In this document: positions 1 through 7,104 of the stretch, in pieces
Layout: each line of letters begins with the position of its first letter
Position numbering within the stretch: the first letter of the stretch is position 1
From: Lachnospiraceae bacterium
GTDB taxonomy: Bacteria; Bacillota; Clostridia; Lachnospirales; Lachnospiraceae
Assembly: GCA_900753685.1 (NCBI GenBank)
Contig: CAAEAB010000109.1
Location: 1-11,509 of the forward strand
DNA length: 11,509 nucleotides
Direction of reading: 5' to 3'
Program-made: the position numbers and the translations under genes
The notes under the pieces: generated by a model
The model's input: the letters and a program-made list of their open reading frames with translations, nothing else
What the model was told of the DNA's origin: nothing
Databases searched by the model: none

Positions 1-363
1 CCGCCCTGCCATATCAAAGTCCAGCCGGGTCAGTATGACAAAACCGACCATCAAAAGATAACACATATTATTGACGATCAATCGGGAAGCATTTTTATAA
101 ACTGTCCCATAAATAACCAGAGTCACAATAAACAGAACAAATTGGGCCCCATAAAAATAAAGCATCTTCATATCCTTTGTCATCAAATAAATAATCAGAT
201 AGCAAATGAAATGAATGAGGAACATCAACACATTCTGAGTCGTATAGACCCTTCCTCTGTCATACTCATGACGGTCACTGAATACAGTAAAACACTTCAT
301 CGCATAGGAAGCCGCCAGTATCGCCAGTATATATTTTGATACATGAATAATGACATTGACCAT
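1..363 (-). CDS. FtsW/RodA/SpoVE-family protein, N-terminal fragment (gene runs off the left edge)
   Basis: The first 121 residues are visible; the rest lies beyond the window edge. The translation starts MVNVIIHVSKYILAILAASY and contains about four hydrophobic segments (roughly residues 4-22, 44-62, 68-87 and 92-110). It ends in LTRLDFDMAGR, which resembles the 'TRL-F-A' junction that precedes the SEDS core in Clostridia FtsW/RodA-like proteins carrying an extra N-terminal membrane region. SEDS proteins are membrane glycosyltransferases that polymerise lipid II into peptidoglycan, working with a class B PBP. The catalytic core is not in view, so the call rests on this N-terminal region and on context. 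The ATG at 361-363 is the only reasonable start, because an in-frame TGA lies 12 bases upstream. A GGGAG ribosome binding site overlaps the stop codon of the U32 gene 17 bp upstream, so the two are probably co-transcribed and translationally coupled. It could be a division (FtsW) or elongation (RodA) type; the fragment cannot tell. Confidence 0.72.
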   Translation of the reverse strand, partial: MVNVIIHVSKYILAILAASYAMKCFTVFSDRHEYDRGRVYTTQNVLMFLIHFICYLIIYLMTKDMKMLYFYGAQFVLFIVTLVIYGTVYKNASRLIVNNMCYLLMVGFVILTRLDFDMAGR

Positions 364-380
364 ATATATCCATCATCTCC

Positions 381-2831
381 CTACTCTATCCCGCGGCTAA
401 AATGCCCCCGGGTAAAATCTTTAAGGATATTTTTCTCCGGTGCTCCCTGTCTGAAAATTTGCTGAAAGCTTTGAAGCAACATCTCCATTTCTTCGTCTGT
501 CTCCATCGTAAAATGTATACGGAAGGAAGCCGGATGAAGATTCAAAAGCTCCTTCTTTTTATCCATCAGCATCGTTGGAAGCCCGTTATATATCTTGTTA
601 TAGCAGAATTCACATTCGTTGTACACATAAAAATGCTTATGCTGCCGGTCTGTTAATTGTAACATTTCCGGCTGTTTTGTACAACCTTCCCTTGTCTTTT
701 TTACACATTGAGCTGAAATCATCAGCTGTTGATGGCCGTAAATAACCAGTTCCATGTTGCTACATCCAAGGTTCTTAAGCTCCGCATAGTTTAACTCCGC
801 CGGCGCCGTCAGCTCCACTTCACCAAGGTTAAGCAAAAATCTCTTTGAGAAACGATTCATTCCATAGACACTGGAATCAAATATGATTTTTGACTCTGGA
901 AATATCGATTGGACCAAAAAGAAAGTCTCCATCTGACGTACAAGCCAGCCCTCTGCAAAAGCTCCTGCGGCAATCAGATACTCCTGTAAAAGCTCCCGGT
1001 CCTTCTCTCTGAAAATCCCCGGAAGGGAAAAGTAAATCTCTTTTCCGGCCCTTCTTAACATCTTCACCGTTTCAAAATCTTCATGGGCCGCCTCGTGAAG
1101 TTCTGCATAAACCCTGTGTACTTCTTCGTAATCCGCGAGTATTCTGCCTTGTTTCAGCGTTTCTGGCCCGGTCAGCATAACACTCAGCGGTATCTGACTG
1201 CCATTTTGACAGATGCTTTGTCTGTCGGTTTCCCATTTCGACTTTTGACTGCTTATTTCCTGTTCCGACGGAAATTCTGTCCGTTTACCGTCACACCGCA
1301 TATATTTTTTCAGCCAAGCCTTTTCAAGGGCATCCAGAGCATCCCGCCTCAAAGCATTTAACTGCTGATTCGGCACATAGCAAAGACCGTCGGTTTCCAC
1401 CTCTATTTTTTCAAAAGTAAAAGGCGTATTCCCTGTCTTCCCAATGGGTTTCATCAACTTCGCCTCAGACATTGGCTGATTTTTGGCAGCTTCTGCCCGC
1501 TCCCCCTCCAGACGGATAGAAATATCCTTCCATTTTAGAGTCAGAATAACAGGTGAATCTTTCACAACCCTTAATCTTCCATAAATTTTTTCTTTCATTT
1601 CCGGTCTGACATGCTCTTCCTCAAGCTCTTCAATTAACGAAGGATTCCGCATCCTAAAAGCTGTCATTCCCGGCATCAAACGACTCTTCCTATGAATTTC
1701 TGGCCAACATATGCCGCCCTTGGGTACAGGTTGACGAATCGTCCACTGAACAACCTCCTTCTCATCTTTCCCCCGAATTTCCAGGACATCTCCATTTTTT
1801 AAATCAACGGACACACGGATATCGCCCTTTTTACCAACCGTCCCAACCGGAACACCCATATGATTCGGTCGTCCGGTAAAGATCATATCTGCTCCGTTAT
1901 TCCGATGAAGATATCCGCCGGAAAATCCGCCCCGGTTATATAAATCCATCAGCCGTTCCACATCTTTTTCATCAACACAGAATTTTTCTCTGCCATACTC
2001 CTGATAGATGTCCGTATAATGACGATAAAGCATGGCTGTCAGCGCCGCGTACTCCGGCTTCTTCATCCGTCCCTCAATTTTAAAGGAATTTACACCGCAC
2101 TCCGCCAGCTCGGGAATATCCTGCAGAGTACATATATCCTTCGGGCTGAGCAAATACCCGGCTTGCCCTTTGGCCGCCTCCCGCCGTCCCGCTGCTTCCA
2201 TAGCTGATACCTGATAGGGAAGACGGCACGGCTGGGCGCACCTCCCCCGGTTTCCGCTGCGGCCGCCGATCATACTGCTCATAAGGCATTGACCGGAATA
2301 GCAATAACACAAAGCGCCCTGGACAAAAACCTCCAGCTCCATTCGGGTATTTTCCCGAAATTTGCGGATTTCCTCCGCTGAAAGCTCCCTGGCCAGGACA
2401 ATCCGCTCCATCCCCTGACTTTCAAGCCATTTGGCCATATCTATGCCGGTAATAGTCATCTGTGTACTGGCATGCACCGGCAGTTCGGGAAAGCTCTGCC
2501 GCAACACGGAAAACAATCCAAAATCCTGTATAATGACGGCGTCCAAACCTTCTCTGTAATAGGGATTGAGAAAATCATAAACCGCGTTTTCTAATTCGCT
2601 GTCCTTAAGCAGAGTATTCAGCGTCAAATACAATTTTTTTTGATGAATATGGGCATAATCGATGGCCCGCTTCAAATCCTCTTCCTCCGGATTATCTGCG
2701 TAAGCCCTGGCTCCAAAGCGGCGTCCTCCCATATATACGGCATCGGCTCCGGCATGAAAAGCCGCTTTCATCCCCTCCACCGAACCGGCCGGCGCCAATA
2801 TTTCAATTTTATCTGCCTTATATGAAACCAT
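381..2831 (-). CDS. U32 peptidase-family protein with DUF3656 (RlhA/YdcP-like)
   Basis: An 816-residue protein of the long U32 type. The N-terminal barrel opens with EILAPAGSVEGMKAAFHAGA (residues 10-29). The U32 signature spans about 168-203: VFVQGALCYCYSGQC, then GGRSGNRGRCAQPCR. C175, C182, C198 and C202 are the likely Fe-S ligands, with an additional C177. A DUF3656-like central region follows (very roughly 380-500). Near the C-terminus there is a second cysteine pair, NECEFCYNKIYNG. Although named a peptidase family, characterised E. coli relatives act on RNA: RlhA (YdcP) hydroxylates C2501 of 23S rRNA and TrhP (YegQ) hydroxylates tRNA U34. A role in rRNA or tRNA hydroxylation is therefore inferred as more likely than proteolysis. 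The ATG at 2829-2831 has an AGGAG site (2840-2844) 8 bases upstream. The length is normal for Lachnospiraceae members. The gene lies between zapA and an ftsW-like gene, and a hairpin sits in its leader. Confidence 0.93.
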   Translation of the reverse strand: MVSYKADKIEILAPAGSVEGMKAAFHAGADAVYMGGRRFGARAYADNPEEEDLKRAIDYAHIHQKKLYLTLNTLLKDSELENAVYDFLNPYYREGLDAVIIQDFGLFSVLRQSFPELPVHASTQMTITGIDMAKWLESQGMERIVLARELSAEEIRKFRENTRMELEVFVQGALCYCYSGQCLMSSMIGGRSGNRGRCAQPCRLPYQVSAMEAAGRREAAKGQAGYLLSPKDICTLQDIPELAECGVNSFKIEGRMKKPEYAALTAMLYRHYTDIYQEYGREKFCVDEKDVERLMDLYNRGGFSGGYLHRNNGADMIFTGRPNHMGVPVGTVGKKGDIRVSVDLKNGDVLEIRGKDEKEVVQWTIRQPVPKGGICWPEIHRKSRLMPGMTAFRMRNPSLIEELEEEHVRPEMKEKIYGRLRVVKDSPVILTLKWKDISIRLEGERAEAAKNQPMSEAKLMKPIGKTGNTPFTFEKIEVETDGLCYVPNQQLNALRRDALDALEKAWLKKYMRCDGKRTEFPSEQEISSQKSKWETDRQSICQNGSQIPLSVMLTGPETLKQGRILADYEEVHRVYAELHEAAHEDFETVKMLRRAGKEIYFSLPGIFREKDRELLQEYLIAAGAFAEGWLVRQMETFFLVQSIFPESKIIFDSSVYGMNRFSKRFLLNLGEVELTAPAELNYAELKNLGCSNMELVIYGHQQLMISAQCVKKTREGCTKQPEMLQLTDRQHKHFYVYNECEFCYNKIYNGLPTMLMDKKKELLNLHPASFRIHFTMETDEEMEMLLQSFQQIFRQGAPEKNILKDFTRGHFSRGIE

Positions 2832-2868
2832 CTCTCATACTCCTATTTTCCTATCTATGAAACCAGAA

Positions 2869-2895
2869 AGACGGGAAATTCCATATTTCCCGTCT
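2869..2895 (-). terminator. Perfect 11-bp hairpin between zapA and the U32 gene; weak terminator or processing site
   Basis: AGACGGGAAAT (2869-2879) and ATTTCCCGTCT (2885-2895) are perfect inverted repeats around a 5-base loop. The hairpin begins 11 bases past the zapA stop and lies about 38 bases before the U32 start. Reading in the direction of transcription, the stem is followed by TTCTGGTTTC, which is only moderately T-rich, so it is not a textbook intrinsic terminator. It may attenuate read-through, protect the zapA mRNA end, or mark a processing site. The stem is clear; its role is inferred. Confidence 0.45.
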
Positions 2896-2905
2896 GATTA
2901 TATAT

Positions 2906-3310
2906 CTATTGTTTCTGATAAGCTCTCGTTTCGAGCTTTACAATCTGTTTCTGCAAATCATTAATTTCGTTCTTTAATCTTTCAATTTCCTTCTCAGCCT
3001 CTTCCAGATGAATCTGGGCGCCGATCAGCTCATGTTTCAAATCGTACTCCGTCTTATCTTTCTCCTCGATATCCGCCTCGAGCATATCCACCTGCTTCTT
3101 TGCCTTATGGTAATCATCCGCCATATTCAATTCAAGCAATGTTTTTTGCATATCCATACTCATACGTCGATAATTTGGAATCTGGTCCATCTCTTCCATC
3201 TTATTATTTATGTATAATGCAATTTTCTGCAAATATTCTTCACTCTCATAGCCGCTCAGCGTATAGACCTTACCGCCGATTAATACCTGTATATCTTTTT
3301 TTGCAGCCAT
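2906..3310 (-). CDS. zapA: Cell division protein ZapA
   Basis: A 134-residue ZapA-family protein (PF05164). ZapA binds FtsZ filaments and promotes Z-ring bundling at mid-cell. The N-terminal globular domain (about residues 5-50) shows the family pattern IQVLIGGKVYTLSGYESEEY followed by QKIALYINNKMEEM. The rest is a long helix rich in Glu and Lys (about 65-130) with heptad-like spacing, which fits the dimerising coiled coil of ZapA. I chose the ATG at 3308-3310 (MAAKKDIQ) because GGAGGG lies about 6-7 bases upstream. A TTG at 3331 would add seven residues, but translation from it would run through that ribosome binding site. A promoter-like sequence lies 33-61 bases upstream, so zapA may be transcribed independently of ruvAB as well as by read-through. 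The downstream hairpin may limit expression of the next gene. Confidence 0.93.
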   Translation of the reverse strand: MAAKKDIQVLIGGKVYTLSGYESEEYLQKIALYINNKMEEMDQIPNYRRMSMDMQKTLLELNMADDYHKAKKQVDMLEADIEEKDKTEYDLKHELIGAQIHLEEAEKEIERLKNEINDLQKQIVKLETRAYQKQ

Positions 3311-3342
3311 TATTTTCCCTCCAGTCCGCAATAGCTATATTT

Positions 3343-3371
3343 ATTATAATCGCTCCCCCAGACAAAAACAA
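3343..3371 (-). promoter_or_regulatory. Putative sigma-A promoter for zapA and downstream genes
   Basis: On the minus strand TTGTTT (3366-3371) is separated by exactly 17 bases from a consensus TATAAT (3343-3348). Predicted transcription would begin near 3336, leaving a leader of about 26 bases that contains the strong zapA ribosome binding site. The -35 box matches the consensus TTGACA only in its first three bases, so strength is uncertain. The position in the 83-bp ruvB-zapA gap supports the call. Confidence 0.6.
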
Positions 3372-3393
3372 GTCTAAATCGTAGGGAAAGCTT

Positions 3394-4395
3394 TCACTTT
3401 TCTTCCATTGGCAGTCCCAGATGCCTGTAAGCGGCCGGTGTCACGATCCGCCCCCTTGGCGTCCGCTGTATAAATCCATTTTGAAGCAGATATGGCTCAC
3501 AAACATCCTCCAGAGTCCCCGCATCTTCACCGATGGCCGCCGCCAGCGTCTCCAGTCCGACAGGTCCTCCGCCAAATTTTTCAATCATCGTCCACAGAAT
3601 ATTCCGGTCCACCGAATCTAGACCATACCGGTCTACTTCGAGAATATCCAACACTTCCCGGGCGACACTTTCGGTCACATGCCCATCGTATTTGACCTGG
3701 GCATAGTCCCGAACCCGTTTCAAAAGCCGATTGGCCAATCTCGGTGTTCCTCGGGAACGTCTGGCCAGTTCCATGGCCCCCGCCCCATCGATGGCCATAT
3801 GGAGCACTCCGGCCGACCGAAGAATAATCTGACTGAGTTCTTCCGGAGAATAGAACTCCAGCCGCTGAATAACGCCAAACCGGTCTCTCAAAGGCGCCGT
3901 AAGCATTCCTGCCCGGGTTGTCGCCCCGATCAATGTAAACTGGGGCAAATCCAGACGAATGGAACGGGCGGTCGCGCCCTTGCCGATGACAATATCAATA
4001 GCGAAATCTTCCATGGCCGGATAAAGTACTTCCTCCACCTGACGGTTCAATCGATGAATTTCGTCAATAAAAAGGATATCGCCCTGAGATAAGCCGTTTA
4101 AAATAGCTGCAATCTCTCCTGGCCGTTCAATGGCCGGCCCCGATGTCACCTTCATATGGACGCCCATCTCATTGGCAATAATTCCCGCCAACGTCGTCTT
4201 TCCAAGCCCCGGAGGTCCATAGAAAAGCACATGGTCCAAAGCTTCATCCCTCTGTTTCGCTGCCTGTATATATATATCAAGCACTTCCTTAATCTTTGCC
4301 TGGCCGATATAATCCTTCAGCCGAACCGGCCGCAGATGATTCTCAGTTTTAATATCTTCTTCAATAAATTCTGTTGTTATAATCCTTTTATTCAT
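3394..4395 (-). CDS. ruvB: Holliday junction branch migration ATPase RuvB
   Basis: A 333-residue RuvB of normal length. RuvB is the hexameric AAA+ motor that drives Holliday-junction branch migration when loaded on DNA by RuvA. Visible motifs in order: [12 protein letters not shown] (21-32); Walker [12 protein letters not shown] (60-70, Lys66); [10 protein letters not shown]; Walker [11 protein letters not shown] (107-116); sensor I region [12 protein letters not shown]; and APLRDRFG with the likely arginine finger Arg170. The C-terminal winged helix ends in the family-typical [20 protein letters not shown]. The start ([10 protein letters not shown]) has an AGAGG site that overlaps the ruvA stop, and the 12-bp gap suggests translational coupling to ruvA. 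No ruvC is present in the window; Clostridia often carry the resolvase elsewhere. No key residue is missing. Confidence 0.98.
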   Translation of the reverse strand: MNKRIITTEFIEEDIKTENHLRPVRLKDYIGQAKIKEVLDIYIQAAKQRDEALDHVLFYGPPGLGKTTLAGIIANEMGVHMKVTSGPAIERPGEIAAILNGLSQGDILFIDEIHRLNRQVEEVLYPAMEDFAIDIVIGKGATARSIRLDLPQFTLIGATTRAGMLTAPLRDRFGVIQRLEFYSPEELSQIILRSAGVLHMAIDGAGAMELARRSRGTPRLANRLLKRVRDYAQVKYDGHVTESVAREVLDILEVDRYGLDSVDRNILWTMIEKFGGGPVGLETLAAAIGEDAGTLEDVCEPYLLQNGFIQRTPRGRIVTPAAYRHLGLPMEEK

Positions 4396-4407
4396 CTTTC
4401 CATGCCT

Positions 4408-5016
4408 CTAAAAAGTCAGCATTTGTTTCAATGCCAGCTTTAACAATGTCTCGCTATCCGTCTCCGGAGATGCTTCCACCTTCTTCACCGCCCTGAAAGC
4501 CTCTGTCTCTGAATACCCCAGAGAAACCAGCGCCATAATGACCTCTTTGCCCGCCGTATTGTCTGCTTCAGAAGCCTCGGCACCGCTTCCCGATTCTTCC
4601 TCAAACATATCCTCCAGCTTCAATTTATCTTTCAGTTCAATGATCAGTTTTTGTGCCGTCTTCGGACCAATCCCCGGAGCCTTGGAAATCGCCTTGGAAT
4701 CCCCGGACATAACGGCAAACTGGAAAGCATTCGGTGAAATCGTCGACAAAATTCCCAATGCTCCCTTCGGGCCAATACCGCTGACGCCGATCAGCAGCTT
4801 AAATATTTGCAAGTCTTCTTTAGTCAGAAAACCATAAAGAGCGATTTGATCTTCACGAACATACATATATGTGTACAGCTTCACCGTCTGACCAAGGGCT
4901 GAAAGCGCTTCCAGAACCGAGGCCGTTGTATAGATCATATACCCGATGCCTTGATGATCCAGAACAACATAATCGATTCCCTTCTCGGCAAGACTGCCTT
5001 TTATAAATGCAAGCAT
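4408..5016 (-). CDS. ruvA: Holliday junction DNA-binding protein RuvA
   Basis: A 202-residue RuvA, the tetrameric protein that binds four-way DNA junctions and recruits RuvB. It shows an N-terminal OB domain (about 1-63, starting MLAFIKGSLAEKG and including HQGIGYMIY). Two helix-hairpin-helix motifs follow: LIGVSGIGPKGALGIL and APGIGPKTAQKLIIELKDKL. A flexible acidic linker (about 133-152) leads to the C-terminal RuvB-contacting domain EVIMALVSLGYSETEA. Length and domain order are standard. The ATG at 5014-5016 follows the stop of the upstream membrane protein gene by one base (TAA-A-ATG). Its AAGGA ribosome binding site lies inside the upstream reading frame, which suggests strong translational coupling. 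Expression probably depends on the promoter at 5939-5967. Confidence 0.97.
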   Translation of the reverse strand: MLAFIKGSLAEKGIDYVVLDHQGIGYMIYTTASVLEALSALGQTVKLYTYMYVREDQIALYGFLTKEDLQIFKLLIGVSGIGPKGALGILSTISPNAFQFAVMSGDSKAISKAPGIGPKTAQKLIIELKDKLKLEDMFEEESGSGAEASEADNTAGKEVIMALVSLGYSETEAFRAVKKVEASPETDSETLLKLALKQMLTF

Positions 5017-5017
5017 T

Positions 5018-5911
5018 TTATTTTTCCTTTCTCAGCTTTTCAAAATATTTTTTCATATTTTCCTTTATATCCTCCAGAGACTTGGCGTATCTTGCAGATT
5101 TAAAGTTTGGATAAGCCTTCATATAGTGCTGAATAATCCTTCGCGGCTTTGGCATATTCTCTTCATACAACTTAACAAGGGCAGCCAGCTTTTCTTCCAG
5201 CTCATCACGGTATTCACTGATCGTTCCTGATAAAGGGATATTCTCCAGATACTCTTTCCGCTCTTCCCACTGTTCTTTCAGACGAGATACCATATGAAAC
5301 GGCGAAAGCTCTCTATACTCCGGACTGAGATTATGCACTTCCAGAAACTGGGAAATATCCCCCCGTATGTTTTCCATTTTCTCCAGAGTCTTTTTCACAT
5401 CTAAAGTCGCCAGAATTGTATTGCACAAATCCGCAGAAAAAACGACAATAAAAACACCGCCCACGACCTGACCGGCCGTCCTTGGCAGTTTTTCAATCAA
5501 GCTTAAAACAAAAGGATGCAGAATTTCCACCATGGCAATTGAAAAAAATCCCCACATAAGGGATGCCTTTAGGCAGATTCTGCCCTGAATATTATATTTT
5601 TCATTACTGTAATCCCACCATATCGCTGCAAAAACCTTTTCCATAATCCAGGATGTCAAAAATTCCAAAATTGTCGGAAATACGACGCCTCCACAGTAAA
5701 CAAGCCAAAGCTGCTCTTTCAAAGGATACAGCATGAAATAGACGATCAACGCCCCGCATCCGTAAATCGGAATATAGGGCCCCATCAAAAATCCCCGGTT
5801 GATCCATTTCTTAGCCTTTATCGAACAATAAGCACTCTCCCATACCCAACCGCAAACACAATAGATGATAAAAAACCACAAGATATGATAAAAGTCTGTA
5901 TGTAAAGCCAA
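5018..5911 (-). CDS. PF06541-family membrane protein ('putative ABC transporter type IV' / CmpB-like)
   Basis: A 297-residue integral membrane protein. Conserved PF06541-type blocks are visible: CGWVWES (about 20-26), NRGFLMGPYIPIYGCGAL (38-55), EFLTSWIMEKVF (83-94), WWDYS (98-102), then NIQGRICLKASLMWG (107-121). There are four to five hydrophobic segments in the first ~175 residues. The last ~120 residues are a charged, helical, probably cytoplasmic tail ending KKYFEKLRKEK. The family name suggests a transporter, but no ATPase partner is encoded nearby and the function is not established. I chose the TTG at 5909-5911 as start because GGAGGA lies 6 bases upstream. A GTG at 5945-5947 would add 12 residues, but it overlaps the -10 box of the operon promoter and so should lie upstream of the transcript. 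It is the first gene of the ruvAB operon, one base from ruvA. Confidence 0.85.
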   Translation of the reverse strand: MALHTDFYHILWFFIIYCVCGWVWESAYCSIKAKKWINRGFLMGPYIPIYGCGALIVYFMLYPLKEQLWLVYCGGVVFPTILEFLTSWIMEKVFAAIWWDYSNEKYNIQGRICLKASLMWGFFSIAMVEILHPFVLSLIEKLPRTAGQVVGGVFIVVFSADLCNTILATLDVKKTLEKMENIRGDISQFLEVHNLSPEYRELSPFHMVSRLKEQWEERKEYLENIPLSGTISEYRDELEEKLAALVKLYEENMPKPRRIIQHYMKAYPNFKSARYAKSLEDIKENMKKYFEKLRKEK

Positions 5912-5917
5912 TGTCAG

Positions 5918-5923
5918 TCCTCC
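5918..5923 (-). promoter_or_regulatory. Ribosome binding site fixing a TTG start for the PF06541 gene
   Basis: GGAGGA on the minus strand, followed by the six-base spacer CTGACA and then TTG. This near-perfect Shine-Dalgarno sequence is the main reason to prefer the TTG start at 5911. The GTG 36 bases upstream has no comparable site and overlaps the promoter. Confidence 0.8.
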
Positions 5924-5938
5924 AAAGTTTTTCTTATT

Positions 5939-5967
5939 ACTATACACGATTTTGTATAAAAAATCAA
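5939..5967 (-). promoter_or_regulatory. Sigma-A promoter of the PF06541-ruvA-ruvB operon
   Basis: TTGATT (5962-5967) and TATAGT (5939-5944) are separated by exactly 17 bases on the minus strand. The spacer is AT-rich. The predicted transcription start is near 5932, about 20 bases before the TTG start codon, leaving just enough leader for the GGAGGA site. Its -35 box directly abuts the -35 box of the opposing promoter. I looked for a LexA/SOS-type operator, as ruvAB is damage-inducible in some bacteria, and did not recognise a GAAC-N4-GTTC-like box here. Confidence 0.75.
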
Positions 5968-5997
5968 TTTACGTCATCCTTTTTTTCGTTCTATAAT
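5968..5997 (+). promoter_or_regulatory. Sigma-A promoter of the exonuclease gene
   Basis: TTTACG (5968-5973) and a consensus TATAAT (5992-5997) are separated by 18 bases on the plus strand, with a T-run in the spacer. The predicted transcription start is near 6004, followed by AGGAGG (6021-6026) seven bases before the ATG. The -10 is perfect and the -35 matches 4 of 6. Confidence 0.7.
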
Positions 5998-6033
5998 ATA
6001 AAAATAAACATCCGACAAATAGGAGGCTGAAAA

Positions 6034-7104
6034 ATGCAAACTTTAACACAAACCTTCCCCATAAAACCTATGCAGAGCGCCCGCCAGGACACCCGGACTG
6101 CCGGCGACTCTTCCGCCGAAAAACCAATCATCCTGTTGGATATCGAGACAACCGGCCTGTCGCCGGAAATGTCCACAGTTTTTATGATCGGATGTGCCCG
6201 CCTCGAAAACGACCGTCTGTCTCTGATCCAGTGGCTGGCTGACAGTTTGGAGCTTCAAGGAGAACGGGAGGTCTTAAACGCCTTCACCCAATGGCTTGGT
6301 GAATGCTTACAGCATATGCCGGACCTTCGCCTTGTTACGTATAACGGACACACCTTTGACCTTCCTTTTCTTAAAACCCGTTATGTCCAGTGCGGCTTGG
6401 ATTGTCCGCTGACCGTTCTGGAAGAGTCTGCCTTGCCGATGTCCGGGAGTATACAGGCAACAGACCTCTACCGCGAGCTTTTCCCGCTGAAAAGTCTCTG
6501 GCCAGTACCGAATATGAAGCTCAAAACGATGAGCCGCTGGCTTGATTATTCTTATTCCAATGCCCCGGAAGGCCGCCGTCTCATCAAAGCTTATCACGAA
6601 TATATAAAAACAAAAGATTCAGATATTCTGAACCTTTTGTTTCTTCACAATACAGATGATCTAAGGGCGCTTCATACCCTTTTGCCGCTTTATAATTACC
6701 TTTTGCTTTTTCGTGGAGCCGCTCGTATAACATCGGCGCATATTCAAAATTCTGTCCTCAGAATCTGCCTGAAACCCGAAGTTTTTCTTCCGAGACCATT
6801 GAGCTATGAAGCCTTCGAAAACCGGCTGTCAATTACGCTCGCCGAAGTTCTTCTCGAAACCCGGATATATCCACAGGGGCTTCGCTATTATTATACAGAC
6901 ATTAAGAATTATGTATATCTTCCCGAAGAAGACTATGTCCTTCATAAATCTATGGCGGCCTTTATTGACAAAAGTCATTGGCAAAAAGCCCGCCGCGAAA
7001 ACTGTTATACCTGGTTTTCACCAGACGACAACTTTTTAAATGATGAAAAACGCCAAAAGGAGTATGTATATATGCTTTTTCGTCTATTTGGCTTTCTTCG
7101 ATGA
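6034..7104 (+). CDS. YprB/MrfB-like DEDD-family 3'-5' exonuclease (RNase H-like fold)
   Basis: A 356-residue protein with an RNase H-like exonuclease domain (PF13482-type) from about residue 30 to 215. Exo I is LLDIETTGLSP, with Asp36 and Glu38. Exo II is VTYNGHTFDLPFLKTR, with Asn104 and Asp109. Exo III lies in LFLHNTDDLRAL, with His205 and Asp208/Asp209. These supply the acidic residues for two-metal-ion catalysis. The closest characterised relative I recognise is B. subtilis YprB, renamed MrfB, which acts with the helicase MrfA (YprA) in repair of mitomycin-C damage. Residues ~220-356 match nothing I know; YprB has a TPR-like C-terminus there. No yprA/mrfA helicase is in the window. The ATG has AGGAGG seven bases upstream. 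It is the sole plus-strand gene, divergent from the ruvAB operon and overlapping the next gene's 3' end by 21 bp. The exact substrate is not determinable. Confidence 0.85.
   Translation: MQTLTQTFPIKPMQSARQDTRTAGDSSAEKPIILLDIETTGLSPEMSTVFMIGCARLENDRLSLIQWLADSLELQGEREVLNAFTQWLGECLQHMPDLRLVTYNGHTFDLPFLKTRYVQCGLDCPLTVLEESALPMSGSIQATDLYRELFPLKSLWPVPNMKLKTMSRWLDYSYSNAPEGRRLIKAYHEYIKTKDSDILNLLFLHNTDDLRALHTLLPLYNYLLLFRGAARITSAHIQNSVLRICLKPEVFLPRPLSYEAFENRLSITLAEVLLETRIYPQGLRYYYTDIKNYVYLPEEDYVLHKSMAAFIDKSHWQKARRENCYTWFSPDDNFLNDEKRQKEYVYMLFRLFGFLR

Noticed and set aside
142..339. Plus-strand 65-codon open frame
   Set aside because: It lies antisense to the FtsW/RodA-like fragment, which has the hydrophobic pattern, start and ribosome binding site of a real gene. 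The plus-strand peptide has no recognisable features.
3360..3375. AGAC...GTCT inverted repeat upstream of zapA
   Set aside because: A four-bp stem with an eight-base loop is likely by chance, and it overlaps the proposed -35 box.
3679..4092. Plus-strand 137-codon open frame inside ruvB
   Set aside because: It is an antisense shadow of a highly conserved gene, with no ribosome binding site and no recognisable motifs.
7054..7074. AGTATGTATATATGCT followed by TTTTT as a terminator for the exonuclease
   Set aside because: The stem is six pairs with two G-T wobbles and lies before the stop codon. It is too weak to call.
7051..7104. Internal AAGGAG plus in-frame ATG near the end of the exonuclease gene
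   Set aside because: It would encode only ten residues in frame with the exonuclease, so it is more likely chance than a small gene.
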